DNA of 64,000 nt from Gordonia sediminis (GTDB taxonomy: Bacteria; Actinomycetota; Actinomycetes; Mycobacteriales; Mycobacteriaceae): contig RZUM01000002.1 of assembly GCA_004193205.1 (NCBI GenBank), positions 496,001-560,000 on the forward strand, written 5' to 3'. The first letter of the stretch is position 1. The number at the start of each line of letters is the position of its first letter. Of this stretch, positions 63,301-64,000 are shown piece by piece. Made by a program: the position numbers and the translations under genes. Below the pieces are notes generated by a model. It did not search any database. It was not told where the DNA came from and saw nothing but the letters and a program-made list of their open reading frames with translations.

Positions 63301-64000
63301 TCATTTCGCGGCGACCGCGATGACGTTTCCGGACGGATCCGAGCACCACGCGACGTCGGGTCCCCGATCCCCTCCCCGGGCAATACCCCGCTCATCCTGG
63401 TCGAAACCGTCGTAGCGAAGGAACTCCACGCCCTTGGCGACCAGATCGTCGACGGTGTGCTCGAGGTCGTCGACCGGGATGTTGAGGATCGTGAACGTGG
63501 CCGGTTCATGATCGGGTTTCGGGTAGACGAGGACCGTCGTGCTGCGGTTGATCCGGACTCCGAGTAGCCCCATCGGAAGCCGCAGCACCCGCATGCCGAG
63601 CACGTCGCGGTAGAAGGCCTCGGCGGCGTCGAGGTCTCGAACGGCGAATCCGCTGCATGGCGAGGTCGGGTTGCTCATCTGGGCTTCGAACTCGTCGGCG
63701 AGCCGAACGATCTGCAGCCAGTTGCCGTCGGGGTCCTTGACGGTCCCGAAGTAGGTCCCCCCGCCCTTGTCCTCGAGCGGACTGATCCAGTCTGCCCCGA
63801 GTTCATCGATCCGCGCCGCGGTCGCCAATGGATCGTCGACCTCGACGTTGAGGATCGCCCGCGCGCCTCCGGTGTTCGGTCCGGACACGTCGTCGCGTTT
63901 GTCGAACATGATGTAGAAGCCGTCGAGTTCGATGATCTCGTAGCCGGCGGCATCGGGATCGGTCTGGATCTCGGCCTCGAACACGGCCGCGTACCAGCGC
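63301..64000 (-). CDS. VOC (glyoxalase/dioxygenase) family protein, cut by the window edge
   Basis: Two tandem VOC domains of about 110 residues each. The first includes FYIMFDKRD and DPDGNWLQIVRLAD; the second includes GFAVRDLDAAEAFYRDVLGM and CSDPSGNVIAVA. The reading frame continues without a stop to the window edge (RWYAAVFEAE, a typical VOC N-terminal motif), so its start lies outside. Acidic/His metal ligands are partly visible, but activity is unknown. Confidence 0.78.
   Translation of the reverse strand, partial: RWYAAVFEAEIQTDPDAAGYEIIELDGFYIMFDKRDDVSGPNTGGARAILNVEVDDPLATAARIDELGADWISPLEDKGGGTYFGTVKDPDGNWLQIVRLADEFEAQMSNPTSPCSGFAVRDLDAAEAFYRDVLGMRVLRLPMGLLGVRINRSTTVLVYPKPDHEPATFTILNIPVDDLEHTVDDLVAKGVEFLRYDGFDQDERGIARGGDRGPDVAWCSDPSGNVIAVAAK

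Overview
The window is chromosomal DNA from a high-GC, mycolic-acid-type actinobacterium, most likely Gordonia or a close relative (inference). The evidence is: dense coding in GC-rich codons; a plsB / HAD-plsC / wax-ester synthase locus with the same gene content as Mycobacterium tuberculosis Rv2482c-Rv2485c; an F420-type luciferase-like oxidoreductase; a mycofactocin-type SDR; ClpC; and intergenic repeats built around GTCTCGATAC.

Layout. 0.1-6.9 kb: lipid assembly and storage (two alpha/beta hydrolases, PlsB-like and HAD-PlsC acyltransferases, WS/DGAT). 6.9-11.4 kb: an MFS carrier, then an operon of a BadI-like ring-opening hydrolase, an acyl-CoA dehydrogenase and a DECR-like reductase. 11.4-19.3 kb: a mycofactocin-type SDR, a Fic protein, a DUF7064/7065-like protein, an APH-type kinase, three enoyl-CoA hydratase family genes and a FadR-type GntR regulator. 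19.3-26.8 kb: an operon of a small protein, an APH-type kinase, a DUF7064-like protein and an ACS-type MFS carrier, followed by a catalytically eroded IS701-like transposase and a PucR/CdaR regulator. 26.8-41.6 kb: a large beta-oxidation block (LLM oxidoreductase, BadH-like dehydrogenase, CoA-transferase, thiolase, SDR, three acyl-CoA dehydrogenases, acyl-CoA synthetase, two-gene MaoC hydratase, MDR oxidoreductase, thioesterase-like protein, phosphatase). 41.6-44.4 kb: a decayed patch with GntR, phosphatase and P450 remnants around a putative ADP-ribosyltransferase gene pair. 44.4-55.2 kb: CoA ligase, aldehyde dehydrogenase, two LuxR regulators, ferredoxin, CYP108-like P450, ferredoxin reductase, zinc alcohol dehydrogenase, CitE and MaoC. 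55.2-64 kb: housekeeping-like genes (MFS exporter, acyltransferase-3, SGNH hydrolase, crotonase, clpC, VOC protein cut by the window edge).

How it fits together. The P450, ferredoxin, reductase, alcohol dehydrogenase and aldehyde dehydrogenase form a methyl-to-carboxylate oxidation set. The CoA ligase, a canonical hydratase, the BadH-like dehydrogenase and the BadI-like hydrolase form a cyclohexene-carboxyl-CoA ring-opening set. Acyl-CoA dehydrogenases, the MaoC pair, thiolase, CoA-transferase and CitE/MaoC would finish the chain. P450terp, the CYP108 type enzyme, hydroxylates the ring methyl group of alpha-terpineol, so I infer catabolism of a p-menthane monoterpenoid or related alicyclic compound through a perillate/oleuropeate-like acid.

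The strongest structural signal is a TGGT-N3-ACCA-type palindrome, the operator class of FadR-family GntR proteins. It occurs ten times, nearly always between genes in front of the catabolic operons, in front of the GntR gene itself and in front of the wax-ester synthase/plsC pair. This points to one local acyl-CoA-responsive regulon that links alicyclic catabolism to lipid storage.
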